Source: Galbula dea (lineage: Eukaryota > Chordata > Aves > Piciformes > Galbulidae). Taken from it: a stretch of 64,000 nt of DNA. Numbering within the stretch: position 1 is the stretch's first letter; every line of letters begins with the position of its first letter. The notes beneath the pieces are model-generated. The model did no database searches and was not told where the DNA came from. It saw only the letters and a program-made list of their open reading frames with translations. A program made the translations under genes and the position numbers. The DNA is taken from positions 1,284,799-1,348,798 of the forward strand of contig VWZX01009113.1 in the NCBI GenBank assembly GCA_013399015.1. Direction: 5' to 3'. Positions 1 to 11,600 of the stretch are shown piece after piece.

Positions 1-3000
1 TCACCTGTCGTCTGGTACTGCAAAGTCAGGCCAATGCCATATGGTACTATCTCAAGTACTGAAGACAAAACTCAGAAGCTCTGGAAACTTCTGTATTTTG
101 TTTCCAGTCCATCATATATTGCTCATAAAATTATGCTGTAATGAAGTAGCATATTTACTGTGTGTGAGAGATTTATGTAACTGCTCTTTGCAAAAGAGAG
201 CTTGTTCAGTGGATGCTACTATCAGCTCCACCAAGGTGGAATGGGGTTGTCTTTGCATTTGTGGGATTGGCTACAGATTTATTCTGCTTGCTAAATATCA
301 TTAACTTCCTGAAAAATCCTGGGCGAGCAGAACTTCTCTTCCCTTATTCACCCTTAGAATATTTCTTCACAAGCTCTGTGCTCTCATTTCAGTGGCAGTT
401 CCACTGCGGAAGGATATGCTGTAGGTATTGCTGATGAAAATCAGAGAAGGAAGCAGACCTCTGTGGATAGAAGCAAAGTCCAAAGTACATTCAGAGGCAA
501 ACTGACATAGTTTATCTTCACCAATGTACGTTGAAAGGAACTGCTTTGAAAAGTGCCATGTGCTTGTATTCCATTGTTTTGATTGCTCCTTGCTTTCCTT
601 TTGGATGAAAGACAAAGCAGAAGGACTCGTGCTTCTCGAGAACCTATCATTCTTTTATCAATCCCTCTGCTGGAACAGGTTCATCTTTGTGTTTCCTGGC
701 TCTGCTCTATCCCCTCACACACAGGCTTTGTCTAGCCTAGCAAAACTAGAAGTGTAAATTCTCCAATGGTAATAATAGTGACTAAGGCTAGGGTGTAGTT
801 GTCTTCTTCATAACCTCTGGACTGAGCACACCTTGCTGAGAACAGAGTTAGATGACATAGTGTTAAAAATATGTCAGCTGTATCTATGCTGTGTCTTCAG
901 GGATAGAAACGAAGTTGCTTTGTAATGAATCATGTAGGTATGCTTAGTTGCTAGAGGTTTATTTTATGAGTTTATTATGTTTGTTTAATAGAAATAAGTT
1001 CTAAGGAAAACCAGGCAGTTTTTAATGTTTCCTCTACCACTTATGTGAGGTAGGTTCACAACTTGACTCAAATGATTCTTAATTATGAAAGAATAGTATT
1101 GTGTCACATAAATACTGTGACTTCATTCAACAGGCATAGTCTTGTAAAATCTTGTGACTTCTAATTATAGCAGTCTTAATGTACCACCTTCTGGCCAGCT
1201 AACGGAAGCACATGAACTGATCCTCAGGAAAAATGTCATGGGTTTTTTTTATGAGCCAGAGTTTTAAATACTCAATAAACATAATACAATAAAAATACTG
1301 AGTATTTTTAAATTAAATAATGCAGGCAAACTCTAAGTTGCAAACTAATTTAATTATTGTGAACATTTTCTTTACTCAAGGAATAATGACAGGGTTCTGA
1401 TTGAATTTCAGTCTTTGATTAGTTTCTCCAGTTGCATAAAGATAAAGCAAGGAGAAGAAACAAATGAGACAAAAAATGTTCTCAAATAGCATCATACATG
1501 GCTGATTGCAATGAAATTTCCAGCTGCAACTGCCAGTGTTCTTATGGGAAGTCAAATATCAGTTTCTTAATGGTTAGGTCAGTCTTGGTTGTTGGGAAGA
1601 TTTTCTATTCCCTGTCCAAGCAACAAGAGGCAACATGAATGAAGGAGACGTGAGGTGAATAATTCAGAGCAGTGAAGCATGGTAAGCAGGAATGCCTCAG
1701 ATGCAGTAGTCCTACCTTCCCATAAATATGTGTGTAGATGTAGAATAATGAGAAAATTTTAAAACACCAACAAAGTCCACAAAAACTTCTAGGGCCCTTT
1801 AAGATAGTGCCTGGAGGACAGTCCTTTTCAACAGTTTTTTTGCACTATGAGGGCTGCTGCAATCTAGATGTAAGAGGCTGAGTCATAATTTGCTTGTATT
1901 TCATCTTCAGTTTAGTATCTGCATGATGGCTTACATTTAAAATGAAATATAGCTGTTCTTCTGATGACCAGAGACTCATGGGAATAAATTAACTGAATGT
2001 AGATTAAATTTATTGTTTTAAATAGAGCTGGAAGCTCTGTCATATAACTTCTTTGTAACTTCAGATGATTTAACCTCTTTTGACAATTGAACATTTTTTG
2101 GGACATGATGAATTTGCAATAATAAGCCAAGCAATAAGCATCATATTTAGGTAGTCATTAACCCACTACTGGGAACAGACTATGTAGTACTGCAGATTTG
2201 GGATAAAACTACTCTAGGTTTAATCAGGCCACTGATTTGCACAGCCTAAATTTAGACATCTAAGTTCAAAGAAATATAGTGTTAGAATTTGGCTCAGTAC
2301 GATGAACTGAAAAGTTATCTAAGGATGAATCTATTCAACATGATCTGAGAAGCCTGTCAAGTGAGAGGAGAAGGGATAAGAAAGGGAAACATAGAGATTG
2401 GGCCAGCAACTTCTGTCTTTCATCTTACACCTTCTTCTGCTGGTTACTTTGTCTGTAATGATTTTGAAATGTCTCTTAGATAAGTCATAAAGTATGAAAT
2501 TAAACAACTTTTGTATTAACAGTTCAACATGCTGAAGAACTAGATTGCTCTTAAATTCTTGTTTGTGGTGTGTTCAGCAGCAGGACTAGAGGACAAGGAC
2601 TGTGTGAGCAGTCATCTCGTCCCCACATCAGACCTTGCAGAGACACTCAAAATCTGCAGGAATGCTTACAAATCAGTCTTCCAGTCTGCCAGGTATTGGT
2701 GGTCAAGGGGTTTGAGGCTGCTCCAGTCCCTCCTCATAATCCTCTTGCAAGGAGGCAAGTTGATTGCCTTTTCTTGTGCCTTTAAAGTCTACTCTGAATC
2801 TCATGGGAAGAAAATGTCCTTTAGGTTGAGAAAGGACATTTTTAGGTATTTTCTTAGTGGTACCATATGCTGATTGATAGCATAGGTATCCAGGAAGCAT
2901 GCAGAGGTAATAAACAGTTATTAGTTATGTTGGTGATGTCCTCTGTGCAAAATAAACAGGTAGTAACTTCCCAGTGACAAGAATTCTTCTGTGATTTGAG

Positions 3001-6000
3001 TTGCAGATTCTTGCAACCAATTTCCATGGCACTTTTCTACTGTAGGTTTATTTAGCTAGAGAATGTTAAGCTGATCTCTGCAGCAGTAACAAATTTGACC
3101 TTCCATCACTAACAAAGCTGTGAAAAACAGGAAAGATGACAAAAACAAGCCTGGCTTCATAGCTTTTGCCAAACTTAAAGATCTTTGCAATTGCATAGAT
3201 AGAAATAATTCATTGAATCTTTTTATAGGTTTGTATCCAGCTCTGTGACTTTTCCACAATTACACTGTGTTCTGTGAGAGTCCTAGAAATTCACTGGATA
3301 CTGTAGTACAGGAAAGCAATCACTGTTCCACATTTAAAACTCACAGTAAAAATTACAAAAGGTGGGAAGAGAACCAGAAGCTGCAATGTGATGTAATAGT
3401 AAAAAGGCATTTTCCCCAAGCCTTTTAGCAGGTCAGTGGCAAGGCTGGAAGTAGAAGTCCAGTTGTATCATGTCAAAGCAATAGCCCACTTACTTTAAGT
3501 ATCTTTTAAATTACACTGTCTGTCTTGGGAGTATCAGAAACACCACAGGCCACCAAAAAAAAAAAAATAATGTACACACACAGCTGTTGTGACTTGTATA
3601 TGGAAAAGAACTGTAAGGAAGCATGTGAAAGTATAACTTTGTCATGGAAAGTTAACTGCATGACAACCTACTCCGTGATTTCTCCCAAATTCTGTCTATG
3701 TTTTCTACTTCTGTATCATTCCTTATACAAAGACATTACAGATTCTGTAACTGGCATCCTCTTGAGTTTCCTGATCTTTAAGGCCAAGTCTGAAGTAGTG
3801 CCTGCCTATATATCAATGTCTGGTGAATTACTTTCCCAGCAAGAGTCCTAGAATAGATCCAGCTATGCCAACAGAAAACTCAGCGATGTTTAACTTTGCC
3901 CACGGGGCTTGTGTTGGCTATATCAAGGAAGTGAGTACCCCCTTGGATGGTGTTACCTTGTTAAGGGTTCACCTGTGCTACAGACTAAAGTGTAAAGCTA
4001 TCTGAGATAGCTGTAAATTAATACATTCAGGTAACAGAAGCAGTCATGATCTGAGCTTATTTTTCTCAAGTAGCAATATAGACAAGTTCTCAGAAATTTG
4101 AAAATCCAGGCTTCTGCTCAGATCCATTTCTTAAAGGTGTTGTCTGCCTTTCTTTTTTGAAAGATGTGTAACACTCTCAGATCTTCTTCCTACTTCTGTG
4201 GCACAGTTTTGGTCATGAACCGTTTGCAGTATCAATGTCCTTTAGTAGCTGGATGGCTGCCTTTCCTGCAGGCATAAGTAACATGATACTCTCTGGTGGT
4301 TTTGGTCAAAATAGTTTAAATAGAAAAATAAGATGGTGACACAATAAAGAGAACTAAAGACTTATTCCCTTGTAGTGAGTCACAAGAGGCCAATCACCAT
4401 GAGATGTTCCACATCCATTATAGCAATGCTGTTTTCCAGTTTATCATGCTCAAATGATTAACAATTTTGTTACTGAACAAAAGCAAAAAAAATATCGAGA
4501 GATCTGTGGATGAAAAAAACCCAAAACCATACAATGTAGGTTGGCATTTGATTGTTCAGTGGGGATTTAAGTTTCCCAATTATTTAATGGCTTGGCGATG
4601 TAGGGGGAATTAATGCAGAGATGCATAGCTGTGTGGGCAGCCTGAGGCTGCTTGCCCGAGAGCTCACATGTTGTGGTGTCACTGGGAAAGGGACAGAGCT
4701 ATTGTCCCCTTCACCTTGGTAAATCTGTTCCTGTTTTGTAGCTGGCTGGAGCAACTTGTCAGGTTGGAATCCTGCAAGGTCAGACAATTAAAAATTATTG
4801 TAATTTTCAAAGTAAACAACTATCAAAGTAATTTGCTTAGGAAAGTAAAGTCTGTGGGTCAAGAAGGAAAAAACAAGAGCTTTGTTTTAATCACTTCTTA
4901 CTTTTTATATGCAAATGTAGTCTTTCTCAGTCAGGAGTCAGTCTAGGTTGAAGACTGTCTACACCCCTTCAGCAAGCTATCATCTTGATTTATATTGTAG
5001 GAAGGGATTTTGAAAACAGTTACTAAAGCAAGAGGTTCATCTAAGGAATTGTCTTTCTGAAGTATGCTCTCCTAGACCTACTGTGGAGCTTGGGGTGCTG
5101 CCAAATTGAAGGACATTCACATTTTACACCCATGTTCAGGAACTTGTAGAAAGTGAAGAAGGGAAGAATCTAAACTAATTGTCTAAGCCATCCTCTAGCA
5201 ATGACAAGATTTTTCACTGTGCTGTATTTGGCTTCGCAGCAGAGGTTCCAATATTTCTCTTGAGATACAGACACTATTTAATCTAGTTCTCAGGACCCTT
5301 CTTTGGATGCTTAGCTGCATTAGCATATTGTTATTTTTATCCTCCCTGATACTAGTCATTCTCTTACAAACAAAGCTAAAACCCTGTGTTTTATATAACC
5401 ACCTCTGTATTCTTCAAATATTTGTAAACCCAACCTTATGGGCTAACATTTTTATTCCCTATTTTATATTCTAAATGGTAACTGGAATAAAAATTCAAAT
5501 TGTCTGTTATGGTTGAGGCAGGGTGGAGTTGAAGCTCATTTTTGGGGGGCACTGGTAGCAATTTAAATAATTAATTAAATAGGTTTTTTGTTGTTAATAT
5601 TGTAAAATATGCTCAAATCAGAGGTGTACAGCCGTACCAAAGCATTACATTTTATACTCATTCATCTGCTTGTACTGAAGAAAAGTGACCTGCGTAAAAC
5701 ATGGGATATGTGTATCTATCAGAAGCAAAAGGCACAAATGCTAGCACTGCTGTATCATATGTAGAGCAAACCCATGGTGCAGTCACAGAGTATAATTTCA
5801 TACTGACTACTCATTTTGAGGGGAACTCTGATTCATTAGCCCAGTGGGAGGAAAATGGGAAGAAAACCCTTTAATTTCTGAACTCTGAGAATTTTTGCTC
5901 ATTTTGGAAAACACCTTATTACCACTGCAGCTATCTTCTCTGGAAGAAGCTGGGAGTGCAGTAGCACAGTATGATGCATGCTTCTGGGGAGGTGTCTTGG

Positions 6001-6857
6001 CAGAGCCTGAGACTAGGAAAATAGTGGTCAAAGGTGCTATGTCCTAACAGAGGGCAAAGGCAGCTTCCACAATATGAGTCAAAAATATGTTTTTCTTTAT
6101 CCTAACATATATCCCTAGATCACAGAGTCTCTTTGCTGAACACATTCTGGGCAAAAATGCCACCTAGGCATCTTTTATGGTGCCTTATCCCCATGTGCTT
6201 TTGTGATAACAGCAAATAGAATCATATCATAGAATCATAGAATGGCTCAGGTTGGAAGGGACCTTAAAGATCATCTAGTTCCAAGCCCCCGCCATGGGCA
6301 GGGATGCCAATTACTAGACCAGGTCACCCAGGGCCACATCTAGCCTGGCCTTGAAATGTGCAGATAAGTATGTGTTGATAAGAGTGGAGAAGGGCTCTTC
6401 CTCAGTGTTCATTCCATCTCCCTACTGGATTCTTCTCTAGAACAAAGGGTGTGGGACAGAAAGGGAAAAAGCGAGAACAAGGGTGAGAGGGAACAAAACA
6501 GGAAAATAATAGAAGGTAAAAGGAGAGAAGAAATGTAGCCTGAAAGTTTAGAGAGGGAAGTTTTACAAAATCATTGCAACATGTGGGCTAAGTTTCTTCT
6601 TTAGGTCATTATGTTGGAATAAGAGCGATACAATTTCTTTCTGCATTATTTTTCTGTGATCAACAGTCTTATTTCTTCATTAATTCTTGCCAGACTCTTC
6701 ATTATTTTAGCTAAGTCTATTGACTATCTTTCTTGCCCAGCAAATGAATAGGCCTTTCTTGAGCGTGCAGATGATTGTGGTTTTCTTTTTGTGGAGAGAA
6801 CTAGGTAACTCCAGAATAATTAGCTGAAATTTCCTCCCTTCCCCTCTTCTTTTAAAG
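1..6857 (+). other. STON2: STON2 intron (partial)
   Basis: AT-rich non-coding DNA without codon-like structure. I found no exon resembling the stonin-2 N-terminal region; the short open frames here match nothing I know. The only repeat recognised is a CR1 fragment at about 6218-6358. Confidence 0.75.
6218..6358 (-). repeat. CR1 LINE fragment, 3' end
   Basis: It begins AGAATCATATCATAGAATCATAG and continues with GGTTGGAAGGGACCTTAAAG, the reverse complement of the avian CR1 3' end with its tail microsatellite. The element lies on the minus strand and is 5'-truncated at about 6358. Only non-coding or extreme 3' sequence is left. Confidence 0.9.
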
Positions 6858-8693
6858 ACAATTCCTCATCTCTCCAGGAAGATGAAGAGATAGATATGGA
6901 GGCTGTCAACTGGCAGCTGAAGAACACCTCCGTGAATGGGCATTCATCTACCCCAACCACAGTTCGCTTTCCCAGTTGGGTGACTTTTGATGACAATGAA
7001 GTCAGTTTTTCACCACAGATCCTTTCTCCCTTGGGAACAGACACCCTATCTGCAGAAAAACAGACTCCAGATGTTAACTTTAACCTCACTACATCCTTTA
7101 AGAAAAGAGAACGTCCAAAAAGCACATTGGGTGACCTCTCAAAAATTCAAAAATTAGACCTGTCCTCCTTAATCAAGTTGCCTTCTATTGAAACACCACC
7201 ATGGAGTGCTACTAATCCCTTCCTGGATGAATCTCTCCAAGATGTCCAACCCTCACCCATCAACCCATTCAGCTCATTCTTTGAGGAGCGAGACAGGCGT
7301 TCCAAAAGTTCCTCTGTCTCCACTGCTCCGGGCAAAAGCCAAAGAGACTCTCTCATTATTCTCAATCAAGAGCCTGGTACCATCAGTTTCCGTGAGGCAA
7401 ACAAGAGTGTAACCCACACAGATGCTGTAGAGCAGCTCAAACAACTCCAGATTGGAGACCCAGATTGTGTGAGCAGCCCAACCTTGCCTGATGATGACCC
7501 CATGATGCCATGTGATCTGGATGCAGCCTTATTTAACCTTGCACCAGCTCAGCCAAAGGATGGGTGGCCAATGATGCTCAGGATCCCAGAGAAGAAGAAT
7601 ATTATGTCATCCAGGCACTGGGGACCAATATATGTCAAGCTGACAGACAGTGGATGTATACAGCTTTTTTATGAGAAAGGACTGGAAAAACCTTTTCGGG
7701 AGTTCAAACTCGAAATCAACCATGAGATCTCAGAGCGCAAACTCCAGAACTATGATGAGAATGGAAGGATACACAGCGTGCGGTTAGACCGCACAACCTA
7801 CAAGGAGAAGAAGAAGTATCAGCCTAAGCCTGCCATTGCTCACACAGCAGAGAGAGAACAAATTATCAAGCTCGGGACTACAGATTATGAAGACTTCCTT
7901 AGCTTCATCAGTGCTGTGCAAGACACACTGATGAACCTGCCAGCCTCATCAACAGATCTGAGCACAGTGGGATTAAACTATCAAGAAGAAGAAATCACGG
8001 TTGATGTCAGGGATGAATTTCACGGCATCTTGGCCAAAGGAGATGGTGTGATTCTCCAGCACAGTGTGCTGACCCATATCTATGTTCTCAGCTTCCTTTC
8101 TGGCCTGGCAGAATGCAGACTGGGCCTTAACGATATCCTGATCAAAGGGAACGAAATAGTTGCAAGGCAGGATATTATGCCTACTACTACCACTAAGTGG
8201 ATTAAATTATACAGCTGTCGGTTCCATTCATGTGTGGATGAGGATATGTTTAGGAACTCCCGTATTATCCTCTTCAACCCCTTGGATGCCTGCCGGTTTG
8301 AACTGATGAGATTCAGAACTGTCTTTGGTGAGAAAACGTTGCCTTTTACTCTGAGGACAGCTGCCAGCATCAATGGTGCTGAGGTGGAAGTGCAGAGCTG
8401 GCTGATGATGTCCACTGGGTTCTCTTCCAACCGTGACCCTTTAACGCAAGTCCCTTGTGAAAATGTGATGATCCGTTACCCCGTGCCAAATGAGTGGGTG
8501 AAGAACTTCCGCAGGGAGAGCGTCTTGGGGGAGAAATCTCTGAAAGCCAAGGTGAACAAGGGGACCACTTTTGGATCAACCAGTCTGTCTGGTTCTGAGC
8601 CAGTAATGAGAGTGACTTTGGGAACTGCCAAATACGAACATGCCTTTAATTCCATCGTATGGAGGATAAACCGACTGCCTGACAAAAACTCAG
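6858..8693 (+). CDS. STON2: STON2 large exon: NPF motifs, SHD and most of the mu-homology domain
   Basis: The acceptor is TTCTTTTAAAG ending at 6857, behind a pyrimidine-rich tract; the donor GTGAGT starts at 8694. The first two bases (AC) complete a codon begun in the previous, unseen exon. The reading begins NSSSLQEDEEID before the internal Met at 6896. The two NPF tripeptides fall near 7214-7222 and 7262-7270. The stretch DGWPMMLRIPEKKNIMSSR marks the start of the stonin homology domain. The stretch EEEITVDVRDEF marks the start of the mu-homology domain. Reading past the donor gives only ten more codons before a stop at 8723-8725, so the uninterrupted frame to 8725 overstates the exon. Confidence 0.95.
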
Positions 8694-11600
8694 GTGAGTG
8701 GTCCATGCCATCTCTGCCCAAGTAACCTAAAAGGATTTATGTATTTCAGAAGATAAGGGAATATTGGGTTTACATGGTGAGGGATAAGTCATCATCTGTA
8801 GTATACCAAAGGATATCAGGATATCATGAGGCATTTATCTGACCCTTCATTGCAGTAATTTTACGTATCCTGGAAATGCTGCTAATGGTAAAAACATGTT
8901 TAGGTTTTCCAGATGCAAAAATATGCCTTCTGTCGCTGCTTAGGCATCAGGTATCTCTCTGTGCTTAGCACTGTTGTTGGAAGCAGGGCTTTTTCAGGTA
9001 ACTTGCAAAGGCAAGATACTGTACTATGGGGCTGAGGACAGGACCAGATAAATTGCAGTAGTTTCCAGCACTTGTGCTTTCTTTTCCATGCATTGCTAAG
9101 CATACTGGGCCAGTGCTATGTATTTCAACACATATACAACAACTAATGCATCTGGAATGGGGATTGTAAGAGGACAGAAGATACTGTGCAACCATTAAAA
9201 AAAGGAATTTCCAAAGACCAGTTTATGTCTATGTTCCTGTAATCAGTGCAGACAGGTAAATAAATACAGCTTAAACCTGAAGAGACAATAATAACATAAA
9301 ACCCACAAGTTTTTGTATTTCTAGTAACATGTTCATAATTCAAACATGCAACATCCAAATAGTATGGGCAAGCATCTATTCCCTTTGGTGATCATTGCCA
9401 ATCTTTCTACTTTCTGCCTTTCATCCATATTACTCAATAAAGCTAGAGACCTTGGGTCTGTTTTTATTTGTAGTGAATTCTACTTTCTGATTTCTCTGAT
9501 CTAGACAAGGTTTTTGTAAACTAGATCAATGTTTTAGTATTAATGCTGTAGTAACGCAGCTGAGTGATTGGCAAATTGAATACAATTCTCTATTCAGTGT
9601 TCACTGATGGAAAGTTCAGTGTTGTACCAGATTTGGCACTTTCTAAGGACATGTTTTTCCCGAGTTTGAGTTGTAGTATCAAGAGAACAGTGAGTGAAGT
9701 CTTCTAATCTTTTGGATCACATTTTGGCCCAAGGACACCAGCTTACACCATTGGTTGCAAATGTGGATGGCTATCACTGACAAAAGTGAAGGCTACATGT
9801 TTTCTGTAGTGCAGGGCATAAGAGGAGAGAGCTTGGGAACTGAAGAGAAATATTGTGATGAAAAATTAACCTCAGGCTGCTTATGAGCAATAACACATTT
9901 GTGAGGAATATCTCACTATGCCATCTGCACAAGCTCTGGGAATGAGATTCTGTGAATCTGGGCCCTCTCTGGCATCTTCTCTCCAAAGATCTCAACACAC
10001 TGTATAGACATTACAACTGGGGAAACAAAAGCCCCCACACTTTCACACAGTCACAGAAAAACATGCCAGTAGCAAACCAGGATAAGAGACAGAACTGTCT
10101 ACTGCCTCCTGTGAGATAATGCTCCCTTAGTTATCTCTGCTCTGAGGAAGTCGTTGATCTGTGTCTCTTGTTTTCTTGATCTCATCTCTCGCAGTGTGAG
10201 AGGCTTTTTTATGTATATACCATGTGTCAAGGGGAAATGCATCACAGACTTGGCACTGCTGTTGGAGCCCTGCCACAGAGCATCTATCCATCAGTGTCAC
10301 CACACAGAACACATGGCAGTTAGTATTTGTTTACATCCTGAGAGGAAGAGAGTGTCCTCAGCCCTTTGGTCAGGTCAGATGTAATTTCAGGGAAAGGAAG
10401 AGCCTTCCAATCACTCTCTTGGCTGGCCACGTGAGGTATGTGAGAGGGAGGGAATCCCAAAGTGATGACAGAGCAAACCAAGTGTACTTTAACACTGACC
10501 TTGCCTCCCAAGGGACAGTTTAAGTTTCTTGGTGGTATTTGTCCCACGGTTTTTCTTACTCAAACTATATGGCAAACAAAGAGGCATATAAACGGTACAA
10601 AAGAACTGACCTTTCTGCTTGTATTCAGATTGTAGTATCCTAGCACCCAAATTGTTAAGAATTTTTTAAGCAGTTTCACTGTGTTTGTCCAAATGTTTTC
10701 TCTTTGTGTTTCCTAATGGGATGGGGCCCTTTGCACTCTCACTGTAGGAGCTCATTATCAGCACTGTCTGTATTATTTAGTAGCCAAAACATCTGCTTAT
10801 GACTGGACATTGAAAAGCAGATGACAAATGAAGGACTGTGGGTGCTCTGAGTATGATTTGACCTAAGAAAAAACTACAGACTAGATTCTACTGAGCACAT
10901 TCCTGAAATACTTTCCAGCATAGCTTATTAAACTTTATTGCATTTCTCATATTCACAATGAACATGATCAAAGCAGTTGATAAATACAGACTATTTATAG
11001 GCTTTGCAGAGCTTCAGTTGCAGCTGGCTGAGCTCCAGATGTTAGAATTTTTTTTTTTTAATCCACCAGGAGAATATTAAGAAAACACTCACGCGGTCTT
11101 TGATTGTGGGAAAATGCTCTTCTAGTGAAGCAGGGATGTAGCCTCTCTGCAGAACCTTGGATCTAGGTATTTGGACTTTGCTGTAGCTTGGCATGCTGCC
11201 TGGTACACTTTCTGAAGTAAAATAAATCCTTTAATCCAAACGCGTTGGGACATCAGAACCATTTTGAATGGATTCCCTCCAATCACGGTAACCCATCATA
11301 TATATGAATTATATCATCAGATTCCTGACTGTCAGAATGACATGTTAGTGGGTCAAGGGAGCAAGAAATGCAAAACAAAAACAGGCTGTTGATTTCCTCC
11401 TGATTTTACTAAGAAGTGTACCTGCCCATTAGAGAAAGAGCTCTGAATAAGCCTGTTGAACAAACAGAAAATCTGTGAAGTTGTGCCTTGTGTGCACTTA
11501 GGATGCTAATGAACACTGATGTACTTGGTATTTTTGTTATAGCTTCAGTGGAGGAGTTGCTTTCTTAATCAGTTTACTTGGTTCACCACCATGCTGAGCT